Shown in pieces: positions 56,416 to 63,468 of a DNA stretch of 64,000 bases (positions are counted from its first letter, which is position 1; every line of letters starts with the position of its first letter). Origin of the DNA: Streptomyces kaniharaensis (GTDB lineage Bacteria > Actinomycetota > Actinomycetes > Streptomycetales > Streptomycetaceae); NCBI RefSeq assembly GCF_009569385.1, contig NZ_WBOF01000001.1, positions 4,391,501-4,455,500 of the forward strand. Direction: 5' to 3'. Both the position numbers and the translations under genes were made by a program. The notes beneath the pieces are model-generated. The model was not told the DNA's origin. It searched no databases and saw only the letters and a list, made by a program, of their open reading frames with translations.

Positions 56416-57345
56416 ATGCTCCGTTCCGCCCTTCTCGCGGCCTCCCGGTCGCCGCAGGTCCGCACCGTGGTCGAGAAGTTCCCGCCGACCCACGCGATAG
56501 TCGAGCGCTTCGTCGCCGGTGAGGCCCTCGACGACGCGATCACCGCCTGCGACGACCTGGTCGCCACCGGCCGCAAGGTCACCCTCGACCACCTCGGCGA
56601 GGACACCCAGGACGCCGCCCAGGCCGCCGGCACCGCCGAGGCCTACGAGCACCTGCTCAAGGCGCTCAAGGAGACCGGCCTCGCCGCCGGCGCCGAGGTG
56701 TCCGTCAAGCTGTCGGCCGTCGGCCAGTTCCTGCCGGTCGACGGCGAGAAGATCGCGCTGGAGAACGCCCGCCGCATCTGCGAGGCCGCCGCCGACGCGG
56801 GCACCACGGTGACCCTCGACATGGAGGACCACACCACCACCGACTCCACCCTCGCCATCGCGCGCGAGCTGCGGGCGGACTTCCCCTGGCTGGGCGTCGT
56901 GCTCCAGGCCTACCTGCGCCGCACCGAGGCCGACTGCCGCGAGTTCGCGGGCGCCGGCTCGCGCGTGCGGCTGTGCAAGGGCGCCTACAAGGAGCCCGAG
57001 TCGGTCGCCTTCCAGGGCAAGCGCGAGGTCGACCTCGCGTACGTCCGCGCCCTGAAGATCCTGATGGCCGGCGAGGGTTACCCGATGATCGCCTCGCACG
57101 ACCCCAACATGATCAAGATCGCCGGCCAGCTCGCCGAGTGGAACGGCCGCACGCCCGACTCGTACGAGTACCAGATGCTGTACGGCATCCGCCCCGAGGA
57201 GCAGCTGCGCCTCGTCGGCGAGGGCAACACCATGCGCGTGTACCTCCCGTACGGCCAGGAATGGTACGGCTACTTCATGCGCCGCCTCGCCGAGCGCCCG
57301 GCCAACCTCACCTTCTTCCTGCGCGCCATGGCCACCCGCAACTGA
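56416..57345 (+). CDS. Proline dehydrogenase
   Basis: 309-residue monofunctional FAD-linked enzyme oxidising proline to P5C, partner of PruA. Signatures: VSVKLSAVG, TVTLDMEDHTTTDSTL, RVRLCKGAYKEPESVAF, MIASHDPNMIKIA, EYQMLYGIRPEEQLRL and the C-terminal YGQEWYGYFMRRLAERPANL. ATG at 56416 with CAGGAGTCACG upstream. A terminator follows at 57363, and the mobile element begins right after it. Confidence 0.95.
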   Translation: MLRSALLAASRSPQVRTVVEKFPPTHAIVERFVAGEALDDAITACDDLVATGRKVTLDHLGEDTQDAAQAAGTAEAYEHLLKALKETGLAAGAEVSVKLSAVGQFLPVDGEKIALENARRICEAAADAGTTVTLDMEDHTTTDSTLAIARELRADFPWLGVVLQAYLRRTEADCREFAGAGSRVRLCKGAYKEPESVAFQGKREVDLAYVRALKILMAGEGYPMIASHDPNMIKIAGQLAEWNGRTPDSYEYQMLYGIRPEEQLRLVGEGNTMRVYLPYGQEWYGYFMRRLAERPANLTFFLRAMATRN

Positions 57346-57362
57346 CCGTAGGCCACATGACC

Positions 57363-57392
57363 AGCGGCGGAGCCTATTTCGGCTCCGCCGCT
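57363..57392 (+). terminator. Proline dehydrogenase terminator
   Basis: Perfect 12-bp stem AGCGGCGGAGCC/GGCTCCGCCGCT, 6-nt loop, 17 nt after the stop codon. Confidence 0.85.
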
Positions 57393-57476
57393 CAGTGCTT
57401 CGATTGGTCTACGCCTCTAGTCGGCCTTTGAGGTCAGTCCGGGCCCCGTAGAGTGCTGGTAGAGATCCATTTCAAC
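57393..57476. other. Left junction of the element (attL candidate)
   Basis: 84 bp between the PRODH terminator and the integrase stop. It contains TCTACG at 57408-57413 and its complement CGTAGA at 57447-57452, with GTAGAG repeated shortly after. The attachment core should lie here or in the terminator; no tRNA 3' end is recognisable. Confidence 0.4.
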
Positions 57477-59066
57477 TCACGCTGCGAGCGCGGCGAGGAA
57501 GTCCCCGGCGACGTCTGCGGCCAGGACGACCCGGCCGAGTGCACGGCCGCCATGCTCCGACGGCACGTTCATATTCTTCACCTCGACGACCTGTCCGCCA
57601 AGTGCAGCCGCGTTTCCACGCAGCCAGGCGGCTGCTGTGTTCAGCACGTGGTCGGCGTGACCGCGTCGTACGAGGATCTGTCCCAGCGAAGGCTCGTCAG
57701 GCGACCGCAGGAGAGACACCGTCCACTCCCGCCCCTTCGGGACTGCCGCCAGGTACAGCAGGGCCAACTCGCCCACCACCACGCGCTGCTGGCTGTCCAG
57801 CGGCTTCAGCACCTCGAACGGAAGCCCGCCGGCCATCGGGTCGATGCCCAGCCAGGCGTCCACCGCTGAACGCCCGCGGCGGCCGTCCTCCGGCATGAAG
57901 TGGGTGTACCGGCGTAGTGTGAACCCGGGGTCGTCGTGGCCCAGCCACTGGGACAGCGCGACGATAGACTCGCCGGCCTGCAGCTGCACGGACGCGTACG
58001 TGTGCCGAGTGATGTGGAAGCCGAGCTCGCGCGCGGACTCCCAGCCGCCTCGGTGGTGCGAGGCCCTTGAGCTGTCCCACTGCCCGATCAGCCCTGCGTG
58101 GGCGAGGGCCGGCTTCCAGGCGTCGTAGTTCCAGGACGACTGGTTGATCGGGTTGCCGAACCGGGTCGTCATCAACAGCGTCGCGGTCAGCTCGCCGCTT
58201 TCGGGGCCGCCGGGCCCACGCCAGGGGAGCGTGACCTTCACCGGTGTGAAGTTGTCCGCATACTCATCAAGAGCGAGCGCGAGCCCGGAGGACAGCGGCA
58301 CCCGACGCTCCTTCTCGCCCTTGGGGAGCTTGAAGTACGGGCGCCCGTGCTTGTCGATCTGGAGCTGACGGCGGATGTGAAGCTCTTCGGCCGCCTCGTC
58401 AACGTCGACGGGAGAGAAGCCGAACACCTCACCCTGACGGAGGCCTGCGCCCACGCCCAGGTCGAAGGAGATCCGGTTGCGCGAACGAAGGCCTTCTCGG
58501 ACGCTTTCACTCTGGGGCCGGGTAAAGGCCCGCGCCTTGACCTCCGGCGCCTTCGGCTTGATCCCGCGGGTTGAGCAGGGGTTGCGGGTGATGCGCTTCG
58601 GAACCGCGCTATTGAGGATCGCTGACAGATAGTCGTAGATGACGCGGACCGTCGATGGCTCCAGCTTCTTCAGAAGAGTGGCCACCCAGATCCGCAGATG
58701 CTCCTCGTCGATGACGGCGATCTGCAGGTGGCCAAGGTGTGCGAGCACGTGCGAACGGATCTTCTGAAGCATCGTCCGCTCGGTCCCGAGGGCCACCGAC
58801 ACACCTGGCCAGTAGACCTTCGTGAAGTACTCGGCGAGCAGGATCTGGCCGAGCTCCGGGTCGACGAAGACGCCACGGCGGGAGTCGGTCTGTGCAGAAG
58901 CCAGCCAGTCCTTGGCATCCTTGAGCTTGACGAATGACTCGTCCTTGACGCCTGGGATTCCGCAGACCCGGTACCGCATGCCAACCCCGTAGGTCGACTT
59001 CTTCATCTCTCCGGTGACGGGGTGCGGCTTCTTCCTCATCCACCGGTCTTCGATGTATCCCGGCAC
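57477..59066 (-). CDS. int: Tyrosine site-specific integrase with C-terminal extension
   Basis: 529-residue phage-type integrase. N-terminal arm-binding region (about 1-70), SAM-like core-binding domain (about 75-165), and catalytic domain with Arg210 (GAGLRQGE), His351/Arg354 (FHITRHTYAS), His377 (WLGHDD) and Tyr387 (RRYTHF). Most relatives end soon after AVDAWLG (about 407); this one continues 120 residues with no domain I know. The GTG at 59066 is 18 bp after the small gene at 59085, and both share the promoter at 59443-59471. It inserts and excises the element. Confidence 0.92.
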   Translation of the reverse strand: MPGYIEDRWMRKKPHPVTGEMKKSTYGVGMRYRVCGIPGVKDESFVKLKDAKDWLASAQTDSRRGVFVDPELGQILLAEYFTKVYWPGVSVALGTERTMLQKIRSHVLAHLGHLQIAVIDEEHLRIWVATLLKKLEPSTVRVIYDYLSAILNSAVPKRITRNPCSTRGIKPKAPEVKARAFTRPQSESVREGLRSRNRISFDLGVGAGLRQGEVFGFSPVDVDEAAEELHIRRQLQIDKHGRPYFKLPKGEKERRVPLSSGLALALDEYADNFTPVKVTLPWRGPGGPESGELTATLLMTTRFGNPINQSSWNYDAWKPALAHAGLIGQWDSSRASHHRGGWESARELGFHITRHTYASVQLQAGESIVALSQWLGHDDPGFTLRRYTHFMPEDGRRGRSAVDAWLGIDPMAGGLPFEVLKPLDSQQRVVVGELALLYLAAVPKGREWTVSLLRSPDEPSLGQILVRRGHADHVLNTAAAWLRGNAAALGGQVVEVKNMNVPSEHGGRALGRVVLAADVAGDFLAALAA

Positions 59067-59084
59067 CTGGGCCCCCTCGCGTTC

Positions 59085-59390
59085 CTAGGCGGCGCCGCTC
59101 TGCGGCTTGTTGACGTCGTAGAGACTAGAGCGCTCGGTCGGAATGGTGCTGGGGTCGTCCGCGCCGCGGACCTCGCGAGGGTCGACACTGATGATGTCGC
59201 CCTTCCACTCCTGGAACCAGTGACCGCCGGACAGAATGGCCCTGCTGGCTTCGTTGAGAGCGCTCACGATCTGTTCAGGGGTGAGTGCGCGGCTGATCTT
59301 GAGGAGAAGACTGCCGCGGTCCTCCGTCACGTCGATGTCGGCGCCCTCGATCTCTTCGGGGTCCACCAGTTCGTACCTGATCGTGATCAC
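59085..59390 (-). CDS. Small hypothetical protein co-transcribed with int
   Basis: 101 residues, acidic, no known domain; begins MITIRYELVDPEEIEG and contains LTPEQIVSALNEASRAILSG. The GTG at 59390 has GGAG 7 nt upstream; the open frame extends further but overlaps the promoter. It directly precedes int, so it may modulate integration, or simply share the transcript. Confidence 0.6.
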   Translation of the reverse strand: MITIRYELVDPEEIEGADIDVTEDRGSLLLKISRALTPEQIVSALNEASRAILSGGHWFQEWKGDIISVDPREVRGADDPSTIPTERSSLYDVNKPQSGAA

Positions 59391-59442
59391 GCGCCACTCC
59401 CGTGCTGTGCTCTTCCAGGCATTCCCACGTGCGGAGAGAAGC

Positions 59443-59471
59443 ACACTAGTCACACTGGAGCGCCACAACAA
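59443..59471 (-). promoter_or_regulatory. Promoter of the integrase operon
   Basis: On the minus strand, -35 TTGTTG (59471-59466) and -10 TAGTGT (59448-59443) are 17 bp apart. Predicted start near 59436, about 46 nt before the small gene. Confidence 0.65.
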
Positions 59472-59525
59472 GACTTGGGGCAAAGTCAACAAAGAGGTCA
59501 CTAAGGGATGCGGTATGGCCGTTCG

Positions 59526-59951
59526 TTAGCTGGCGGCCGGACTTTCGCGCTCAGCCTCTTCGGCGGCGTCGAGCATGACGCGGAGGCGTCGGCGGTCCCG
59601 GGGAGCCATCGCTGCGGCACGGATGATGATGTGTCGCATGTCCTCGTCATAGCCGGAGAGTTCGACCGATTCCCACGCCAGCCACTGAGAGGCTGCGGCT
59701 TCCTTGACGAGCCGGATTGGCTTGCGAATGCCTCTGGCGATTGCTTCGAGCTCTTCAGGTTTGGGCGCGGTTAGGACGCCGCCCGTCGCGAGCCGCTGGA
59801 AGAAGGCCTTTGACATACCGCGCTCGCCGGCCGGGCCGATTGAGTCGGCCGCCATCTTGCCGTAGGACGTGCCAGCCTGCTGCGCTGCCGCGACCATGTC
59901 AGACAGCTTGCCGGTCAGCACCTGCCCCGACTTGGCGTTGATGCCAGTCAC
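59526..59951 (-). CDS. Repressor-like protein with probable XRE-type HTH
   Basis: 141 residues. The segment SYGKMAADSIGPAGERGMSK followed by FFQRLATGGVLTAPKPEELEAIARGI has the spacing of an XRE HTH; the C-terminal part is helical and charged. The GTG at 59951 is preferred (AGGAG 8 nt upstream) over one two codons earlier. It faces the HTH gene at 60183 across about 230 bp of operator-like repeats, the layout of a lysogeny switch. Confidence 0.6.
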   Translation of the reverse strand: MTGINAKSGQVLTGKLSDMVAAAQQAGTSYGKMAADSIGPAGERGMSKAFFQRLATGGVLTAPKPEELEAIARGIRKPIRLVKEAAASQWLAWESVELSGYDEDMRHIIIRAAAMAPRDRRRLRVMLDAAEEAERESPAAS

Positions 59952-59965
59952 AGCCACCTCTCCTG

Positions 59966-59975
59966 TATGCGCATA
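59966..59975. promoter_or_regulatory. 10-bp palindrome near the repressor start
   Basis: TATGCGCATA, a perfect palindrome 14 bp upstream of the repressor start codon. Confidence 0.35.
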
Positions 59976-60027
59976 GCGCCTGCGTTCGAGCCAAATCGTC
60001 GCAGGCCAAGGACGCTCTGGCGTCCCA

Positions 60028-60037
60028 GTCTAGAGAC
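60028..60037. promoter_or_regulatory. Candidate repressor operator 1
   Basis: GTCTAGAGAC, inverted half-sites GTCT/AGAC with a 2-bp centre. It overlaps the minus-strand -10-like TAGACT (60032-60027) for the repressor gene. The motif recurs at 60166-60175. Confidence 0.55.
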
Positions 60038-60045
60038 GCTTCGGC

Positions 60046-60051
60046 TATACA
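60046..60051 (+). promoter_or_regulatory. -10 candidate for the rightward genes
   Basis: TATACA, the most AT-rich hexamer in the divergent region, on the plus strand and just downstream of operator 1. The -35 is weak. Confidence 0.35.
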
Positions 60052-60165
60052 GCGAGAACGTCACCCCAGGTGGGCCTGAAATCACCCCTGCGTCATCGTC
60101 CAGATTGGTAGACGTGGCGTCTCAAGTTGTGCAACTATGGAGACATCGAGAGACGGAACGTCCAA

Positions 60166-60175
60166 GTCTGGAGAC
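60166..60175. promoter_or_regulatory. Candidate repressor operator 2
   Basis: GTCTGGAGAC, matching operator 1 at 9 of 10 bases, 138 bp to its right. Its GGAG also serves as the ribosome site of the HTH gene starting at 60183. Further GAGAC or GTCTC copies lie at 60119-60123, 60140-60144 and 60150-60154. Confidence 0.55.
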
Positions 60176-60182
60176 GACCCCC

Positions 60183-60443
60183 TTGTCGAACCGCGCACAG
60201 CTCCATGATCCAGCCACCCTTCGGTGGATCATGAAGCATCCAGGGTGCGGAAGCCCCTTCTCGGTGCGCACTCTGGCTGCTGCAGCTGGATGCAAGCCGG
60301 CCGCCATCGGGCACCTCGTGTCCGGTCGATACCGGCGGACCAGCGAGGAGAGGGCTCGGCGCATAGCAGAGGTGCTCGGATGCGAGCCCACCGCTCTTTT
60401 TGCGCTACCTCCGTCTACGGATCTAGACGAATCGACCGGATAG
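60183..60443 (+). CDS. Small HTH regulator, 86 aa
   Basis: Begins LSNRAQLHDPATLRWIMKHP and contains FSVRTLAAAAGCKPAAIGHL, then RRTSEERARRIAEVLGCEP, a Cro/XRE-like HTH common in streptomycete phages and integrative elements. The TTG at 60183 is chosen because GGAG lies 9 nt upstream; the upstream reading frame runs through the operator array. Transcribed away from the repressor-like gene; likely the opposing switch or an early regulator. Confidence 0.65.
   Translation: MSNRAQLHDPATLRWIMKHPGCGSPFSVRTLAAAAGCKPAAIGHLVSGRYRRTSEERARRIAEVLGCEPTALFALPPSTDLDESTG
60412..60429. promoter_or_regulatory. Dyad upstream of the excisionase-like gene
   Basis: CGTCTA and TAGACG with a 6-bp centre, at the 3' end of the HTH gene. 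The half-sites resemble those of operators 1 and 2 (GTCT/AGAC), so it may belong to the same regulon. Confidence 0.4.
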
Positions 60444-60469
60444 TAAGACCGACACGAAGGAATTGGCAT

Positions 60470-60718
60470 ATGCCCCCCAAGGCGGGAACACCGGCTCCGG
60501 CCGGATTCATGTGGATCGAGGATGCCGCCAAGGAGCTCGGCGTTCAGGTTTGCACCCTCCACAAGTGGCGCTACCGCGGAATCGGCCCGGCAGCTGCCCT
60601 GCACGCGGGGCGCCTCATCTACGCGAAGTCGGGGATCAAGAGCTACTGGGAGAGCCTCGCGAACCCCGAGCTCAAGCCGACTCGCGTCCCGCGGCCGCAC
60701 GTCCGCCGCGCCGCCTGA
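60470..60718 (+). CDS. Excisionase-like HTH protein
   Basis: 82-residue MerR/AlpA-type DNA-binding protein: FMWIEDAAKELGVQVCTLHK, then WRYRGIGPAAALHAGRLIYA. This is the usual recombination directionality factor type in actinobacterial elements. ATG at 60470 with GAAGG upstream. The C-terminal tail is basic. It probably drives excision with the integrase; a plain regulator is possible. Confidence 0.7.
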   Translation: MPPKAGTPAPAGFMWIEDAAKELGVQVCTLHKWRYRGIGPAAALHAGRLIYAKSGIKSYWESLANPELKPTRVPRPHVRRAA

Positions 60719-60821
60719 TCTACCACCCCTGACATGGGTCGGGCCCCCACCCGGATGCCGCCGGACGAAGGCCCTGAGCCCACCCGTGCATCAACGATCA
60801 TCACGAAAGAGAGGTGGACCT

Positions 60822-61592
60822 GTGTCCATCATCCCCTACACGTTCCCGGAGACCGCCACTGCGGTCCGGGTCGTGACCATCGGCGACGAGCCGTGGTTCG
60901 TCGCGGCCGACGTCGCCGACATCCTCGGCTACCGAATGGCGTCGGACATGACGCGCCGGCTGGACGACGACGAGAAGGGTACGCGCCCGGTGCGTACCCC
61001 CGGTGGCACCCAGAAGCTCGCCATCATCAGTGAGCCCGGCCTCTACTCCGCTGTCCTCGCCAGCCGTGTGCCCCAGGCGAAGGCGTTCAAGCGCTGGATG
61101 ACGCACGAGGTGATCCCGAGCATCCGTCGTACGGGCTCGTACTCGGCGCCGGTTGCGCCGGCGCTGCCGTCGCCGCGGGAGTTGGCGGCGTTGGTGATCG
61201 CGGAGGCGGACCGGGCGGACGCAGCCGAGGCGCGCGTCATGGAGCTGGAGCCGAAGGCGCTCGCCCACGACACGTACCTGTCGGTCGGTTCGGGTGACCG
61301 GTTGGTGCGCGAGGTGGCGAAGCTCCTTGGCTGGCGGCAGCAGGACCTGCGGCAGTTCCTGATCGCGGAGCGGCTGATCTTCGCCCGGGTCGCAGACTGC
61401 GGCAGCACTCAGTGGGACTTCTACGCCGGGCACGAGCGGCACTTCAGGTCGGCGGAGACCGTGGTGACGCATCGGACCCGTGGCTTGTGCTCGCACTACA
61501 CGCTGTACGTGCGGCCGGCGGGTGTGGACCTGATCCAGCGGCGGATCGCCAAGCGGCAGGCCGAGCGTGACGCGATCGGCGGTGCGGCGTGA
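60822..61592 (+). CDS. Phage antirepressor, BRO-N and KilAC domains
   Basis: 256 residues. BRO-N domain at 1-105 (EPWFVAADVADILGYRMASD, then EPGLYSAVLASRVPQAKAFK and RWMTHEVIPSIRRTG); KilAC-type C-terminal domain at about 145-245 (EVAKLLGWRQQDLRQFLIAE). Such proteins inactivate phage repressors and promote lytic genes. The GTG at 60822 has AAGAGAGG upstream. First gene of a chain in which each stop overlaps the next start by 4 nt. Confidence 0.88.
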   Translation: MSIIPYTFPETATAVRVVTIGDEPWFVAADVADILGYRMASDMTRRLDDDEKGTRPVRTPGGTQKLAIISEPGLYSAVLASRVPQAKAFKRWMTHEVIPSIRRTGSYSAPVAPALPSPRELAALVIAEADRADAAEARVMELEPKALAHDTYLSVGSGDRLVREVAKLLGWRQQDLRQFLIAERLIFARVADCGSTQWDFYAGHERHFRSAETVVTHRTRGLCSHYTLYVRPAGVDLIQRRIAKRQAERDAIGGAA

Positions 61593-61942
61593 GCGAGCGT
61601 CTGAGCATCGAGGCCCTAGACGGGTTCCGGGCCGTGTACAAGGGCCAGGAGTCCGAGGAGGCGCGGACGATCATGCGCCTGGTGGCCGAGGTTGAGGTCC
61701 TGGACCGGCTGCTGACCGAGTCGGAGGACGAGGTCGAGTACTGGCGGGCCGAGGCCGAGCGGCTGCGGGCGAAGGTCGAGCCGAAGGCGCTGTCGGCGTC
61801 GATCTCGCCGACGGCGTCCGGGAAATGGGCGGTGCGCTGGCGTGAGGACGGCTCGCAGCGCTCGCGGACGTTCGAGCGGCGGGCTCACGCGGAGCAGTTC
61901 CGCGCGGAGATGCGCGGCCGTTGGACGGGCGGTGCCCGATGA
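61589..61942 (+). CDS. Small protein with coiled coil and integrase arm-type DNA-binding domain
   Basis: 117 residues. A charged helix at about 20-62 (IMRLVAEVEVLDRLLTESED) precedes SGKWAVRWREDGSQRSRTFE and RRAHAEQFRAEMRGRW, which resembles the AP2-like arm-binding domain found at the N-terminus of tyrosine integrases. No catalytic domain is attached. GTG start overlaps the antirepressor stop; the stop overlaps the next ATG. Confidence 0.65.
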   Translation: MSERLSIEALDGFRAVYKGQESEEARTIMRLVAEVEVLDRLLTESEDEVEYWRAEAERLRAKVEPKALSASISPTASGKWAVRWREDGSQRSRTFERRAHAEQFRAEMRGRWTGGAR

Positions 61943-62379
61943 GTGCCCCGCTGGTGGATGTGTCGGTGCTGCGGGGGCTGCCGGAGCCGGCCGACGTGGG
62001 AGCCGTGCGCGTGGCGGTGGCCGGCCTGGTGGCTCGGGTGCTGGCCGGGTCGGTGACGGACGTGGGTGTCAGCCCGGATGGCCGGGTCGTCCGTTTGCAG
62101 GTGGCGTCGGTGACGGCGCTGTCGGCCTGGCATGACCTGGTCGGCCGGGCGTCGGGCGGGGTGGCCTCGCGGGACGTGGGCGGGCTGTCGTGGTTCGTGG
62201 ACCTGCCGCCGCTGGTCGAGCTGCCGGGTGTGCGGGTCGAGTTGACCGCGGTGTCCGGCGAGTTCGAGGTGCTGCCGCGGTCGGCGTTGGTGCGGGCGAT
62301 GTGCCCGTGGATGCCGCGACTGTGGGAGATCGAGGACCGCGAGGCCGCGGCTGCAGCCAGGCTGGAGGTAGCGGCGTGA
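61939..62379 (+). CDS. Phage-type hypothetical protein, 146 aa
   Basis: Not recognised. Val/Ala-rich with alternating strands (VAVAGLVARVLAGSVTDVGV, RVVRLQVASVTALSAWHDLV) and a C-terminal MCPWMPRLWEIEDREAAAAA. ATG at 61939 overlaps the preceding stop (ATGA); the stop overlaps the next GTG. Confidence 0.6.
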   Translation: MSAPLVDVSVLRGLPEPADVGAVRVAVAGLVARVLAGSVTDVGVSPDGRVVRLQVASVTALSAWHDLVGRASGGVASRDVGGLSWFVDLPPLVELPGVRVELTAVSGEFEVLPRSALVRAMCPWMPRLWEIEDREAAAAARLEVAA

Positions 62380-62699
62380 TCACGATGGATCTGACCTCGG
62401 TCACCGGGGTGGCGGACATCGTCGTTGACGGTGAGCGGTTGTGGGCGTCGTCGGGCGTGAACGGGTGCGGCCGGTTCTGGGCGCTGGTGACGCCGGCCGA
62501 TGTGCGGGCGGGCGTGGTGACGGAGCACGCGGACGGCACGGCGGACGCGGTGGTTGGGACGGTGTCCCGGCACGTCGAGTCGGTGCAGGCGGCTGCGGAG
62601 TGGGTGGTGGCGGTCCTGCGGGGCGCGGTTCTGTGCCCGTGTGGCTGCGGCTATCCGTTCCACAAGCACGTCCCGATCGCGTCGGGCGGTGCCCGGTGA
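62376..62699 (+). CDS. Phage-type hypothetical protein with Cys/His cluster, 107 aa
   Basis: Not recognised. The C-terminus has a compact CPCGCGYPFHKH motif that could bind a metal. GTG start overlapping the previous stop (GTGA) and stop overlapping the next GTG. Confidence 0.6.
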   Translation: MITMDLTSVTGVADIVVDGERLWASSGVNGCGRFWALVTPADVRAGVVTEHADGTADAVVGTVSRHVESVQAAAEWVVAVLRGAVLCPCGCGYPFHKHVPIASGGAR

Positions 62700-63139
62700 G
62701 TGACTTCTCGAGCTCGGTTGCCCGTCGTGCGACCACACTGCTGGCCCGCACGTACGGGGTCCCGCTGGCTCGCAGTGTGGTCGCGGTCCTGGACGGCGAG
62801 GGCTTGTTGGCCCGGGCGGCGGACCGGATCAATGGCGCGTTCCCGGTGTGGGTGCGACGGCGGCCGGTGGGTGTGGAGCTGGACGTGACGCCGCTGGTGT
62901 CCGCGCTGGTGGTGTCGCTCGCGGCGGAGGCGGCGGAGGACCCGGAGGGCGTCGGGCAGGAGTTGGCGGACCTGTACGGGGCGTCGGGCCCGGAGCGGGA
63001 CGAGCTGGTGCAGAAGCTGGTTGACCGGCTGGGCGGCGCGAACATGCTGCTGACGGCGGCCGACGCACGGCACCTGGCGGACCGGCTGCTGGTCGCAGCC
63101 GGGGGCCACGTCCCGCAGCAGCGCAAGGGGGTGGCGTGA
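62696..63139 (+). CDS. Phage-type hypothetical protein, 147 aa
   Basis: Not recognised. Mostly helical (VTPLVSALVVSLAAEAAEDP, ERDELVQKLVDRLGGANMLL). GTG start overlapping the previous stop; its TGA overlaps the start of the next small gene. Confidence 0.6.
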   Translation: MSDFSSSVARRATTLLARTYGVPLARSVVAVLDGEGLLARAADRINGAFPVWVRRRPVGVELDVTPLVSALVVSLAAEAAEDPEGVGQELADLYGASGPERDELVQKLVDRLGGANMLLTAADARHLADRLLVAAGGHVPQQRKGVA

Positions 63140-63297
63140 TGCTCGCCCTGGTGATCGGCGCCTCGCTCGCGGTGTTCGCGGTGTTGCTGTGGCTGGACTG
63201 GCGGGCGCGCCACCGGGTGCGGTCGGTGCCGGCCCGTGAGGTGACGCCGGAGCAGATCCGGTACGCGACTTTCCACACCGAGGAGGACGGCCGGTGA
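63136..63297 (+). CDS. 53-residue single-span membrane protein
   Basis: A short gene: GTG at 63136 (overlapping the previous stop) or ATG at 63139. One strong hydrophobic segment LALVIGASLAVFAVLLWL near the N-terminus, then basic WRARHRVR and an acidic tail. It could be a small phage membrane protein such as a holin-like or exclusion factor; no family is recognised. Confidence 0.55.
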   Translation: MMLALVIGASLAVFAVLLWLDWRARHRVRSVPAREVTPEQIRYATFHTEEDGR

Positions 63298-63416
63298 TCC
63301 GCCGCCTCCGCTCGCTGATCGCCCTGCGCGTCGCCTGGCCGTACCCGGCGCTCGAGCTGGCCCGGCCCGACGGCCGTGGCTGGCTGATCTGCCGGCTCCC
63401 CCACCCCAAGAACTGA
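63294..63416 (+). CDS. 40-residue basic peptide gene
   Basis: GTG at 63294 overlaps the previous stop (GTGA); stop TGA at 63414. The product is basic and aromatic (VIRRLRSLIALRVAWPYPAL, then ELARPDGRGWLICRLPHPKN). It is the last member of the overlapping chain and is followed by a hairpin. Short, so coding status is moderate. Confidence 0.45.
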   Translation: MIRRLRSLIALRVAWPYPALELARPDGRGWLICRLPHPKN

Positions 63417-63423
63417 TCAACCC

Positions 63424-63449
63424 CGGCCGGGGCCACGGCGCCCCGGCCG
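63424..63449 (+). terminator. Hairpin after the overlapping gene chain
   Basis: 10-bp stem CGGCCGGGGC/GCCCCGGCCG, 6-nt loop, between the 40-codon gene and the ATPase gene. Confidence 0.55.
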
Positions 63450-63468
63450 CTCTCCAACGGAGACACCC

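Noticed and set aside
57346..57476. tRNA gene or tRNA fragment as the attachment site
   Set aside because: No acceptor stem, T-loop GTTCRANYC motif or CCA end is recognisable; only a terminator and short GTAGAG repeats are present.
58238..58574. Plus-strand genes opposite the integrase
   Set aside because: Open frames there are shadows of int; their products have no conserved motifs and lack ribosome sites.
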